DNA of 64,000 bases from assembly GCA_009869945.1 (NCBI GenBank), contig WIXG01000347.1, forward strand, positions 16,410 to 80,409, given 5' to 3'. Made by a program: the position numbers and the translations under genes. This DNA comes from Mesaphorura yosii. Taxonomy: Eukaryota > Arthropoda > Collembola > Poduromorpha > Tullbergiidae. The first letter of the stretch is position 1; each line of letters begins with the position of its first letter. Below, in pieces: positions 1-11,139 of this stretch. The notes under the pieces are model-generated. The model saw nothing but the letters and a program-made list of their open reading frames with translations, was not told the origin of the DNA and did no database searches.

Positions 1-1610
1 TCATTTCTCGGAGTGTGTGGGTTCAGCGTGATGTTCGTATTCGCGCCAAAGTCGCCGTGATACTCCCAATCCAAGCAAGCTGACTTGTCAGTGAGCACCA
101 TCGCAATCAGGCAGCTCTCCGACGTGTTGTACAAAATTGCTCTCTTACTGATTGTCTTCAGAGTGGGATCAGGAGAATCCTGCGCGTACTTGTGAGCCAC
201 TCCGCCATAATATCTGAAGAATATTTTGTAGTCGCCCTTCAGCAGGTCCTTGTGCGTCTCAGGAGTTGGATCGCCCTCACCGAACGTTAAAAACTGAAAC
301 AACTTCGAGCGGTAGCCGTTTGCAAGGATGAAGCAGAAGAAGGCCCACATCAGGATGATCAGCCGAATGCGGGTGCTGCCACGTTTGCTCCGTGCCGTCG
401 AGGCTTGTTCCAGCAGAATCGTAATCAGAGACGTTACAACCTCCACAAACACGTGTTGGTCGAATCGGTGCTGTTGCTTTTTCTGAGATTTAAAATACAT
501 TGATGCGCCGAAGTAGTATACTGGAATCATCAACAAGAAGGTGACACCTGTGCAGAGCCAAACTACTTCATCCAACGGCCAAAGAAATGCTTCCCAGTTG
601 GTCCTGATCGGTGGTGCTCGAACGTAGAAGATTCTCCGAATCCATGCGAAGGGAATTCCTGTGTCGATGACGAGGTGTCGGTCGCCGGTGATTCCTGCAC
701 TTGCTCCCATGTCCGCGTTGCGTTCAAAGACATCGCCAACCAGTCCGTACCACTTTCCATTCCGTTTGAAGCCTGAGGCACCACCACTACTTGCTCCTGC
801 GATTGAAAATGTAAAATTCGCGTGCTCCCCAACTGCCTCTACCAGTGAGTAGTACACGCCGCGACCTTCCTCCAGGCTGCCATTTGGGAAATTCTTCCAC
901 CTCAGCATCGGTGGACCAACCACGGCGGAGATGTGAAAATGCTTGCCGTTCAAAAGGCTTGGACACTTTCTGCCGAAGAGATTCAATGACTTCCCGACAG
1001 TTCCACAGCATCCGTCCAATATTTCCAGCAGCTTTGGAATAGGAGTTGCTGACACACCGTATTTGTAGCGCAATTCATCCACAAACGCGCTGCTCATGAA
1101 TTTGGCGATGATTGCGTTTGTTGAGACGTACACGAAGTAGTCCTTGTGAGGACGACTTAGCCGAATCAGCACGAGCTCAATTGTCAGTGCCTCTATTGCT
1201 TGAATGACAGAGTTGATGTTGCTATTTTGCCTGACGCTCGCCTCGACGAACACGAGTTGACAATTTGGAACGAATTTTGAGGGACCGAAATGTGTGACTT
1301 TCTGGAAATCCTCGTCTGATCTTAACTCTTGTTTGAAAAATTCCCTCCGTTCACTGCAGTTGCCCATGCGTGAATGCAACACTAATGGAACTTCATTCAG
1401 CTGGTCGAAGTGAATGCCTTCAAGTTGCAAGGGATGTTGGTGCGCCAAGATCCAAGTTTTGCAGACGTTGTTGTTACCGCTGGAGCTTTGTGCTTGGACT
1501 ATGCTGATAGCTGTGGATAGCCCTGGCACAGAAATTGGCAGAGTGGAAACTTCAGCTGAAGTTTTTCCAATCGGGATCAAAATTACAATCAGTCCAAGAA
1601 TCCGAAACAT
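1..1610 (-). CDS. Ionotropic glutamate receptor-like (IR) protein, C-terminus outside window
   Basis: Starting at the ATG at 1610 the minus frame stays open for 536 codons to the window edge with no stop, so the last ~150-200 residues are missing. Residues 1-19 look like a signal peptide (MFRILGLIVILIPIGKTSA). An N-terminal extracellular region follows, then S1 with GGASGFKRNGKWYG near residue 280, a first membrane segment around 348-370 (WLCTGVTFLLMIPVYYFG), a pore-loop-like LITILLEQ, and a second hydrophobic segment ending in ANGYRSKLFQFLTF near 442. That last motif sits where iGluRs carry SYTANLAAFLT and is strongly degenerate, as in divergent IRs. S2 follows (FFRYYGGVAH). Role by family: ligand-gated cation channel in chemosensory neurons; the ligand cannot be inferred. 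It lies 354 bp downstream of a paralogue on the same strand, and has no intron where the paralogue has one. Confidence 0.87.
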   Translation of the reverse strand, partial: MFRILGLIVILIPIGKTSAEVSTLPISVPGLSTAISIVQAQSSSGNNNVCKTWILAHQHPLQLEGIHFDQLNEVPLVLHSRMGNCSERREFFKQELRSDEDFQKVTHFGPSKFVPNCQLVFVEASVRQNSNINSVIQAIEALTIELVLIRLSRPHKDYFVYVSTNAIIAKFMSSAFVDELRYKYGVSATPIPKLLEILDGCCGTVGKSLNLFGRKCPSLLNGKHFHISAVVGPPMLRWKNFPNGSLEEGRGVYYSLVEAVGEHANFTFSIAGASSGGASGFKRNGKWYGLVGDVFERNADMGASAGITGDRHLVIDTGIPFAWIRRIFYVRAPPIRTNWEAFLWPLDEVVWLCTGVTFLLMIPVYYFGASMYFKSQKKQQHRFDQHVFVEVVTSLITILLEQASTARSKRGSTRIRLIILMWAFFCFILANGYRSKLFQFLTFGEGDPTPETHKDLLKGDYKIFFRYYGGVAHKYAQDSPDPTLKTISKRAILYNTSESCLIAMVLTDKSACLDWEYHGDFGANTNITLNPHTPRN

Positions 1611-1796
1611 TTTGTAACGATCCAGCACTACTGGATTCAATGACCTGAGCGAAACTACTGGATTCAATTCGTCTTTCACTGAGTTTTCTAAAGACTTTGA
1701 GCAGTCATTCATGTAAAGCAGGACGTTTTTTGACTGGAAAATAATGCCAGTTAATGCTGAAAGCATTGTTTGTCTTCTGTCATCTTTGCTTCATCG

Positions 1797-1808
1797 TGTG
1801 ACATAAAT
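1797..1808 (-). promoter_or_regulatory. Upstream element shared by the two receptor genes (copy 1)
   Basis: The 12-mer ATTTATGTCACA on the minus strand lies about 187 bp upstream of the ATG at 1610. The same 12-mer lies about 206 bp upstream of Met26 of the paralogue, and flanking bases (ATGAA on the downstream side) are partly shared. It may be a transcription-factor site kept after duplication, or just duplicated flank that has not yet diverged. Confidence 0.3.
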
Positions 1809-1964
1809 TGCCAGTAGAAATGGGCGAATGAATAGAATTCGAAGAAAGGAATAGGACATGAAAATTGAGATTGATTAAACATGTGAAAACAATTCATCAG
1901 TGACTGACTTATTCGGACGTTGTACGACATTCAAGCATTTCAATTACCAGTTCTCACTGTTTCT

Positions 1965-4257
1965 TTAAACATGGTCAACATTCACATCGCGGGGAAAGTG
2001 CGCTGCTAGGCCTGAAGTTTCAAACGTGACATCCTGCAACGGATGAATCTCGTGAAATTTTGACTTTTGTACCACCTTCTTCATCAATCTCGGGACCACT
2101 TCAAACATGAATGCGATGAGCCCGGCAACGTAGCCCAAAAGTACCGTGACGAAGATAACGTGCAGACTGGTTTTCGTCAACGGTGCTGGTCCGGAAGAAT
2201 CCTCCTTTGCCACATGCATCAAGACCGTCCTTAATTGAGACCCCTTTTGTTTCTTGAGCCATCCTGCGCTTGCGACTTTACGCTCCAGCCTGTCTTTATA
2301 CGTCCAGTGCATCAGGAGTCCCGAAGCATGACTTCTCAGGACGACCTTGTCAAAAAATTCGATGAGCGGCGAGTATTTTCGAAATGCCCACACGAGAGCC
2401 GCCGCCGAGTCCGTGTCAACAGAGCGTACGAGAATCTTTTCATAAGGATTCACGGCGTCGTACGTCCCATTTGTAGCAATCGCAAAATCACCCGTGAAGT
2501 CATAATCCAGACATGCCACATTCTTGTCCAAGATTGCTGGAATAATACAGTCTTGGGAAGTGTTGACCAGCGTGCTTTTCTGAATAATTCTCTTGTGCTT
2601 TGGATCTGGCGAATTAACTGCCCCCAAGTATGCAATGCCGCCGTAATAACGGAATAGAAGTTTAAAGTTGGATAAGCTGAGTTCCAAATGGGTTTTCGGA
2701 ATTTCTTCTCTTTCCAGAAATGTGAGGAATGAGACCAAGTTGCCCCGATAGCCGGTCCCAATGACGTAGGCAAAGATGATCCAAATTATTAGCAGCAGCC
2801 GCATGCAGAACCATTTCCAATTTCTGATCGAGAGTCCTTGCTCCAGAAGCACTTGCAACAAGGTCATTGGGACATTGATGGCGCTTCTTCTTCCACTTTC
2901 ACCTCCTTGTAATTGAAGCGTGCTGCGGTCTTGATGTAATCGTTGACTTGTGGCGATTATATAGTGATATGTCGGCAGCGCTGTCAGAATCGTCACCAAA
3001 GTTCCAATCCAAACGTGCGAGTGCAGTGGCCAAAATATTGATCTCCACGTGTTATGGACGGAGGGTTTTCGAATGTAAAAAACCCGCGCAAGCATCGAGG
3101 TCAGGGACGTTGCGTCAACGACGTGGTGGCCTGAGAACGTCAATCTTCGTTTAAAATTGAGGACATGAAATTATGAATTACAACCTTGACTTACGATGAA
3201 CAGTGACTCCTGTGGCGAAGGCGACGTCCGCTTCTCGAGAGAAGACTTCGCCAATTGCACCCTTCCAGACACCGTCCTTCTTGAAACCAGACGCACCACC
3301 AAAACCAGAGTACTGGATGTCGAATGTGAAATTATGCTTGAAACTGGCCTCTTCCAACATGATGAAATAAATCCCAGCACCAGATATCCGTCGGCCAGTT
3401 TCAGGGTCGTTTACATATCGGACCATTCCGGGACTCAATGTGGAAGTGGCTCTAAAGTGTTTGCCATTCACCAAGGAAGGGCAACTGCGAGAACGCAAAT
3501 TAGAGGTTGATGCTTCTTCAGGGTTGAGTGCACAGAAGTCCAATAGTTTGTAATCTTGTAACGGTGACTGTGAATCCGATCCGTCTTGCAACCAAATTCC
3601 GTACTTGAAACGAATATCTTGGAATTGCTGTCTATTTGAAAATTCCACCAGCGCCGGACGTTCACCGACAAAGAAGAAGAAATCGTTGTGCGGTCTTGCG
3701 ACACGTCGCAATAATAGTTCGTTTAGGCTCCTAAACACCTGACCAGGTACGTTTGAGACGGGTACCAAAGTACACATCCCGTTGGGAGTGAATCGCAACG
3801 TTCCAAAAATTAATGGTTTGAGTATGTTTTCTGTTGGAATCTCGCGATCAAAGAAAGTAACGTTTTGTTGCGTTGGACTTGAGTCACTTATCCTCAGGAC
3901 TGAGTAAACTGATGATGCAAATGAGAGGTTATCACTGTTGTCTTGCTTCTGTGTCGCTTCGTCTGCTAGGAAATGGAGCTCAGTGTTGGGACTCGGTCCA
4001 TTGAGCACAAATATCCATGTTTGGCACGCGTCTTTTTTATCTTTCAGGAACAATGGAACTCCTGGTGAGATCGAGATATAATTTGGCGTCCCATACTGAC
4101 TTCTTTTGATGACAGTTGACTCCAAAAGCCCTAAAACTAAGCACAACAGCGCAAGCACCCGATTTGTCAAAAGGTGGTTCATGGTTTCGTGGTTCATGGA
4201 ATGTTGGGTTCGACTGACTGACCAGAGGACCAGGTTTCTTGCTTTGCTCCGGGACAA
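1965..4257 (-). CDS. Ionotropic glutamate receptor-like (IR) protein, complete, two exons
   Basis: Exon 1 is 4257-3195 and exon 2 is 3130-1965, joined across a 64-bp GTAAGT...TCAG intron in phase 1. The product is 742 residues if the first Met is used. Met21 (4197) or Met26 (4182) is the more likely start, because the signal peptide MNHLLTNRVLALLCLVLG begins there. S1 contains GGASGFKKDGVWKGAIGEVF, matching the neighbouring receptor. M1 is near residues 397-420, the pore loop (MTLLQVLLEQ) near 450, M3 near 465-497 ending in GTGYRGNLVSFLTF (degenerate iGluR M3 motif), S2 contains LLFRYYGGIAYLGA, and M4 is at about 678-698 (HVIFVTVLLGYVAGLIAF), with a ~45-residue cytosolic tail. Family role: chemosensory ion channel subunit in the plasma membrane of sensory dendrites. 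It and the downstream gene are clearly a tandem duplication. Confidence 0.9.
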
Positions 4258-4387
4258 TGTGACAAGATTAGCGAGACGGGAAAGTTAATCAGTATTATTG
4301 GATTTAAAAATTCATCAGAATGCATCACTAACATTTCCCACTAGCTACTCGCGGGAAAATGTATCAAAAGTGCCTGGCTTTCATGCC

Positions 4388-4399
4388 TGTGACATAAAT
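4388..4399 (-). promoter_or_regulatory. Upstream element shared by the two receptor genes (copy 2)
   Basis: Second copy of ATTTATGTCACA, upstream of the complete receptor gene. The similar distance to the signal-peptide Met in both genes mildly favours the internal start of the complete receptor. Confidence 0.3.
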
Positions 4400-4419
4400 A
4401 TGAGATGCGAAAAGCCGAT

Positions 4420-7400
4420 GTCATGTAGTGGTAGAAATGTATCTCCTTTGCCACCGTCCGTCACGTAGGCCCCGAAGAACCCCATAGTTTGCTAATTTAA
4501 TTGCATCATTCAGCTTAGTGTTTGTTGACTTCGTGCAGGCTAGTTGGTCATTTTCGCGAAAAACTATATTTTACCGAGCTTTGTTTTTCATATGCGCGTC
4601 ATCATCTAATTGAATTGTTCAGTAGCTCAGAAATAGACATTTTCGTGCGGTTGAAATTTATGGAATATTTTTTCGAGAGACCGGCCTTGGATTCCTATTT
4701 TAGTGAAATTTGGCTAATGCTGGTGAGCGATTGTGTTTGTTACATTTGATACCGCACTGGCTCAAGTCTTGATTCATAATTGCATCATTATCTTAATAGA
4801 GTTTCAGCGCACATGTTCTAACTCCATGCCATACCATTCATCATAATCGTCGTTGTTAATATCAGGACCAATACATTATTTCTGCCATCCTTGTCAAGCA
4901 AAAGCAAACGCACTCGAACGGAGTCTGAACATATCCTTCGCTGTTTCAGTCTCAATCTCAAAGCAAACATAAACACAAACATCGAAGGAATTACTGCGAG
5001 TGCGAGATACCAATAGGAGAAATGAGAGTTGGAAATACAATATATCTGATTCAAGTTTCATTTTATATTACGAACGTGTTCCGAATGCATAAATAAAGAG
5101 AATCTGAAAATCTATTCGCTTTACATGCTTTCGGAGGGCATTTACTATTTTCAAGAGGACAACACGGGCCACGAGCACTCCTCGGCTGGTATTCTGGCAT
5201 TTACCTTTGCTTAGGATCGGAATTCTACGGCTGCTGCCGCTGCTGAACGGGCATTTCCATCAGATTAAAGCTTGGGTTCAATATTTGGGTAAAAATATCC
5301 ATAAAAATTTTATAGGCTTATTAGTACGTATTTATCGCGAGTACATGGCCACAAAACAAGGCCCACGTTAATGTTATCAATTTCATTAAACTCTTGAATA
5401 ATTATTAATTAAGGAATGAGCAGGCCATTTCCTTTTCCTGTCGCAGCCTCGCTTCGCAAACACGCTAAAGCAAAAGCGGCGCAAGCATGCAACGCAGCCA
5501 TTCTTCCTGCGTTCCTGTCAACAAATCATTAAATTAAACAAAGCCGAGTGGTTAATTGGATGCTTACTGATCTCTGATCTCTCCTTTGCATTGAGTTGCG
5601 TTTTCTCAACCCACAGATTTTTCGCATGCCTGATGAGCACCCGGACCAAGTTTATGATCTTGTTATGGACTGTTAATGAGTGTGATATGCGAGTCGAGAC
5701 GGGCTGGCTTGGGAAACTGGTCCTGGCCTGCATAAAAACCATGTTCACCTGCGCCGAATCCAGAAGATCATGTATCGTCTGCCGTGTTTCGTGTTTCATT
5801 GAAACTCTCTCGCGTAGAGCCCAACTCAGTACGTATTTGTTTCATTATGTAAATATACGAGCGTGAATTGGAAAGGGTAAAAGAGAAGCAGCACAACAGC
5901 GTCTCTTGTCAAGTGTGAGATGAGGAGTTGGTGACTTGCAAGTAATGTTTAGAAGACCAAAGACCAAGATCCGAGTCTTTTGTTTTTTACCCTTTGCTCA
6001 TCATGTTTTCCCCGATTCTTCTCATTTTGGATCTTCTTGCTTGCATGGTCGGGCTTTATTAAAAGCAGGACGATGGAATGGGAGCAGGAGAATGCGATCT
6101 CCCTTCTCTCGGTCGCTTATCACCATTATTAATCTTCATCGGTACTGCTTTTCACACGAGTCCATTTTTTCATTTTGTGCAGGGCAATGTGTAATGCGTA
6201 ACGTATTGTGCACACTCATTTCACATGTTGGTGATTCTCCTTTAATTTCAAAGCCGGCCAAATCGGAATCTCCTCGTCTCCCTCCTCCTTCCTTCCCTGC
6301 TTGGCTCTGACTCTGATCTGCATTGCACCTTCATTTCAGAAGATCCGAGCATAAAAGAAGTGATCTCTTTTTCATACGTTAGAAATGAGACCCCGTGACA
6401 GTTCATTTGTAATGAATTGAAAAACAAAGACAACTTTCAGCGCAGGGTGTGAAAAAATTCACGCAGGGAAGAATTCACCTTAGAGGCCAAACCAGGCCAG
6501 GGCAGGACAGATTGTATTCAAATCTGTGTGATCTCTGATCTCATTCAGAGCTCTTTGCATTTGCTTTGCAAAAGAATTATCTCCGAAACGTCACAGTAGC
6601 ATTACAAGCATCTCTATTCATTAAAACGCGTTTTACTCCCCAAGTCATTAGGACATTTAATGCACCATTACATCGGAGCATTGAAACGCGTTGCAGAAAC
6701 GAGGACGTGGCGCGGCGGGGAATGACAGCGAGGGGAAATGTGAGATCAGGCAGAAGATGCAAATAACAACATGAAATTGAAGTAATTTGACGGTGACACT
6801 GTGCCGCAACTGTGACACATCTTCCCCTTAAAAATTCTCACAACTTTCTCACTGGCGGCTGTGCATAAATTAATTTAATTCGCATTTCTCATTTTTTGAT
6901 ACGGTGTTATGAATTGGGTGAATAATCTGGTCCGAATTTCTTGAGAGGTAGGTGTTCCACACTGAATTTTGTGGCTTAATGAACATGATACGTGAAATCA
7001 AGGACAGATGCATTTTTCTATGCGCTTCTTCGTGCAGTCAAATTATAATGAGAGCCAAAGTGAATTTTATTTGGCCGTTAAGAAAATTTTATGGAGCAGC
7101 AAATGAAGGAAGTATTTTCATCCAGCCGTAATGAATTGGCCATAAAAGTCAGGTACTAAAACTAAGGAGAAGCTTGTCTTCATTTTTTCACAAATTTTCG
7201 TTGCACTTGTTTCTTGAAACCGACCCTGCAATTTCGTAACACGCGAAAAGCAAAAAGTGTAATAAGATTCAGCCCATCAAACTGCGGATTGGACCCAGAG
7301 GCATTTCGTTAGCTGTCTCCCCGTCGCGTCTGGCGTCTTGGCCTTCTTCGCGCTGTGTTTTCTTCATTTTCACTAAATTTAAATTTTAGGAAACTGTAAA

Positions 7401-10400
7401 AAGTCATGGTCCATATAATTACAAAAACTGAACTTGTAATGAGTCATTTGCAGCGTAACGCGTAGCACAGGAGCGATGCGGCGGAGGAATGGCAGCCCGA
7501 ACGAATTAAAAGTTTAACAAGATTTACTGCTTGTGTCTTCTGTATTTTTTTAATTTGAATTTTTTTATTGTTTTTCATTTCGAAGTTCCCTCATACAACA
7601 AGAAATCATCGTCATCAATGAGAAAATGGTTGCATTTTTTCCGAATGGATTCCTCACGATTTTACTGCTTTTCTTCTGCGAATTTGATCAGTTTTCACTT
7701 TTGCCATCTGTTTTTGAATATTTCTCACCCAATTTGCCTGTGTAGATCAGCATTTAAAGATGGAAACAAGGTTGCACTAAGCATTATGCCCGACCACGTC
7801 CATCCAAAACCAGAATTCAATTTTATCAGAATCTATTAGTAATTGCTTTTGTTTCTCTCGCACTGATCCTGATTCCCGTCCACCTTTCCATTCACGGGTG
7901 CATTTTTATTTTTTGCTCATTATCTTTGAAAATGTGCTGACGTGTTACTCGTCCTTCATCTCAGCCAGTAGCCGTAATCGTAATCTTACAAGTTCCCGAG
8001 TGGCTCCTCACTTCCTTTTTCAAGCGTCTGCCGCTGCCCATCATCAGAATCATCGCGTGATAAAACCGAAATAGATTACAACAAAATTGATAGTTTACAA
8101 GTTAATGCACTTGTGCTTTGCCAGGCTGGTCAAACCAAGCCAGACGTTGATGCTGGAATGACTTTCACGGGTTCAATGAAGTATGTCAAATGAGAGGAGC
8201 CATAAACTTCATTATCATCCGAATTCAAATTCAAACACCTTCAGACTGAGACTGGGGCAAGCAGAGAAGGGAAGAGAAGCGAAAGCGACCAAAACTCATT
8301 CTTATGGTACATGTCATGAGAGAAAAATGCAGGCAAGGGTTCACATCACAACGTGTCTTTCCAATTTTCTCAGCTCCTCATTCCAAGACGCACTCGTTCA
8401 TTGTCTAATCTAACCTTAACTTCAGCATTGAAAAATGAGCAGCAATTTATAAAACAAAAAACACGACACAGTGGTTACATTTTTTCCGTTTTTTTCAGCC
8501 CTGACTTCGTGTCGCTACATATTTTTTATAATAAAGCATCAACCCCGATTTTCCGGTACATTATTTTTCGTATTGCTTTGAGTCGTGCACGGTGCACAGG
8601 CGAAATATGCAAATTTATGCATAACAATAGTAATAGACGCAATAAAAATCAGAGTGTGTAAAAATATATAAACTAAGCATTCCACTGCGAGAAATACCCT
8701 GGGGATTTGTATGCCTTCTGCTACGCTTCTTTCCTCGTTCTGTATTTTCACGTTGAACAATTGAAGTCAACATTCTGCTCCGAAACCAATATAAAAATGC
8801 GAATTGAATTTTTTCCCGATGCCGAATGCCATTTGAATCGCAGTGAATTGAGAAGGAATTTGTTTGCCATGAAATTGCGCAATTTTTCAAGTGAACAGTC
8901 AAATGAACGTTTACTGACATCAATGCACTCCGAATCGCAATAATAAAATACTGCACCCCATGCAAGTTTCAAGAATGCGACGCGATGAACCTGCATGGAG
9001 TGCAGGACAAAGTCTAAATGCCTGTTGACAACAGCAGCACAAAAGTACAACATATCAACTTAATTATAATTTACGTTCTCTCACATAATTGTCAAGTCGG
9101 ACATCGTAAAGCAGGTAGTAATGGCTTGCTGTGACAATTATTAGGAGTATGCATGCATTTTGGGAGGAGGATTGGTTCACAGCGGAGCCGGATTGAGAGC
9201 TTTTGGCCTCGCATGTCTTGCAAATATAAATGGTAGGTTTGACGATCATTGCAGCATCCACTGAACTTGCATCCAAAAATTCAATGAACTTGTCAAGAAA
9301 TGACCATCGGAAAATGTTGAACCAGACATATGACACATTCAAAAGTTCGAATTGACAGCTTAACTAGTCATTCCGCATTGGGCCGAATAAATAACACATG
9401 ATTACGAGGGATAGAGTTTAGGCAGGTAAGGCAAGCATTAATTTATTCAAACATAAATTAAATCCTATTGAGCAAAAACTCTGTTGGATTGTTCAGGTTA
9501 TTTCAGGTTCAGGTAAACAAATTTTGCAACAGCAAACGAACCTTTCAGGAGATGGAAGCATAAATCTTAAATTGACAACTTGGACCACCAGAGGCTCTTT
9601 GAATTACGATTACCTTACAATGGCATTGATTGGTGCTGCCTTCTTCAATTAATCATAACTTTCATAAGACAGTATCAATTACTGGTACAGTGGCGATGAA
9701 CAAATTACAAGTGCATGCAAAGGGCAATTAAATTCCGATGAAATTTGAAGAACGAATTTGAACGAACGAGGGTTCAGGCCTTTAGAATGTGGACTAATTT
9801 GCGCATCTTGTTATCATGTTAATTAGTGTACGTAATGCTAAATGGCTGCAGTTGCTTGGATTGGAGTGCGAGACGAGACATGTCAGTTTGTGATAATAAA
9901 CTCAGGAAGCTGTGCTCAATCTCGAACAGAAGAGTTGAATAATTATTACATTTCAGCGTGTATTAGAATCAGGTTCCCAATTACAAAAATACAGGCTCGG
10001 TGTGGATTATAATTATTTTCTGCTATTTTGCATTTAATGATATGTGTACGAGTTATTTGTAATAAATCAATGCTCGCTTGCTGTCAGTTGACGTGACCCG
10101 ACCCAGCTGAAAGAGGAATCAATTCGTATTCTGAAATTGCCTCACAGTGTTACCAAGAATTTATTCAGGCTTCGCGCTTCAAATTGCTGACAATTGTTGG
10201 CTTCTAAATTGTGGAGGGTTTCCCTTCCCTTTGATAAACTGAAGACCTTCAGATGTTCGATTTAAAACGATGTTCAACAAGGGACAGCGGATGGAAAGGC
10301 ACACTAAGAGAAGGCGAACACAAGCACACACTGAATACGAATGAATTGGTTGTTTACTTTGCGTTCCCTCGTCGTGTCCGATTTATTATTCCGCAACTGA

Positions 10401-10675
10401 CTTTCGCAGTCTACACGGAAGATCAATGTCAATCACTCCTCTTTACCTACACTGTATTAATTTCATCCGTGATTGACACTTGATTGGTTCTGCTTAAGTG
10501 CAGTGCAGCGCAAGCACAATACAAATATTTGATGAGGGACAATATTGCTTCGACGAACATCTCCAAAATTCTTCCTTGACTGGTAACAGTAAATATCGAT
10601 CGCCTGCCTCGGACCGAAGCTGCTAAGGAGCATCAAATTCTCAACTCAATCAGCCGAATTGGCGAAAACAACGTA
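4420..10675. other. Gene-poor stretch
   Basis: I find no exon chain, RNA gene or long repeat here. ORFs are short, AT-rich and without family resemblance on either strand. One minus ORF at 9064-9342 ends in a hydrophobic segment after a CKTCE motif and a Ser-rich run, but it has no supportable upstream exon or signal peptide. Confidence 0.5.
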
Positions 10676-10680
10676 TGATT

Positions 10681-10686
10681 TATTTA
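10681..10686 (-). promoter_or_regulatory. Poly(A) signal of the small secreted-peptide gene
   Basis: AATAAA on the minus strand, about 76 bp past the stop codon of the peptide gene. Confidence 0.5.
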
Positions 10687-10761
10687 GTTCTGCGAAAATA
10701 TGACAATTACGAAAGCAGAAAAGTTTCACAAGTCGGAAGTGAAATGAAGAGGTCATCGATG

Positions 10762-11021
10762 TTACTTTCCGAATCCGAAGTGGAAGTGAGGATAATGACC
10801 TGACCCAGCGTAAACTGGAGTTTTATACACGATCCTTCGCGGTCCGCTACAGGCGATTAATGGTTTTGGAGGAGATTTTCTCAGGAAGAACGCGCTGCTC
10901 CATTCGGGTACAATCACCAGGGCCAGGAAGGCCACTAGGCACGCACAGATCTGGAACCGGCGCATTTGAGAATTTATCTCAAGTCAAATGATTCACAGCT
11001 TTGACTTACCAAGAATTTCAT
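10762..11021 (-). CDS. Small secreted peptide precursor (66 aa), two exons
   Basis: Exon 1 (11021-11010) encodes only MKFL. A 59-bp intron (GTAAGT...TTCCAG, 11009-10951) follows in phase 0, and exon 2 (10950-10762) encodes the rest. This model gives the signal peptide MKFLICACLVAFLALVIVP, better than starting at the internal ATG at 10965, which falls inside the predicted intron. The mature part begins near FFLRKSPPKP, contains one Cys, a dibasic RR about residue 43, and a His/Phe/Gly-rich end HYPHFHFGFGK. Signal peptide, RR and terminal GK resemble a neuropeptide precursor that would yield an amidated C-terminus, but the composition also fits a cuticle-like or antimicrobial peptide. I recognise no family. 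A TATA box lies ~110 bp upstream of the ATG and a poly(A) signal follows, supporting a complete gene. Confidence 0.65.
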
Positions 11022-11122
11022 GACTTTGCTGAAATTTTCAGATGACACTTGATGTTTAAGGCACTTCACTTCTCGACAACACAAAAGTGCTTGTGACAGT
11101 TCCTTCTTAGCATATTCGCGAT

Positions 11123-11130
11123 TTTTATAC
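11123..11130 (-). promoter_or_regulatory. TATA box of the small secreted-peptide gene
   Basis: TATAAAAA on the minus strand, about 102 bp upstream of the MKFL start codon. Transcription would begin near 11095-11100, giving a 5' leader of about 75-80 nt. Confidence 0.5.
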
Positions 11131-11139
11131 GAATTCGTC

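Noticed and set aside
2235-2657. Plus ORF of 140 codons across the receptor gene
   Set aside because: It is the antisense shadow of receptor exon 2.
9064-9342. Minus ORF ending in a hydrophobic segment after a Cys motif, reminiscent of a GPI-anchored Ly6-type tail
   Set aside because: A charged tail follows the hydrophobic part, there are too few cysteines and no signal peptide or partner exon.
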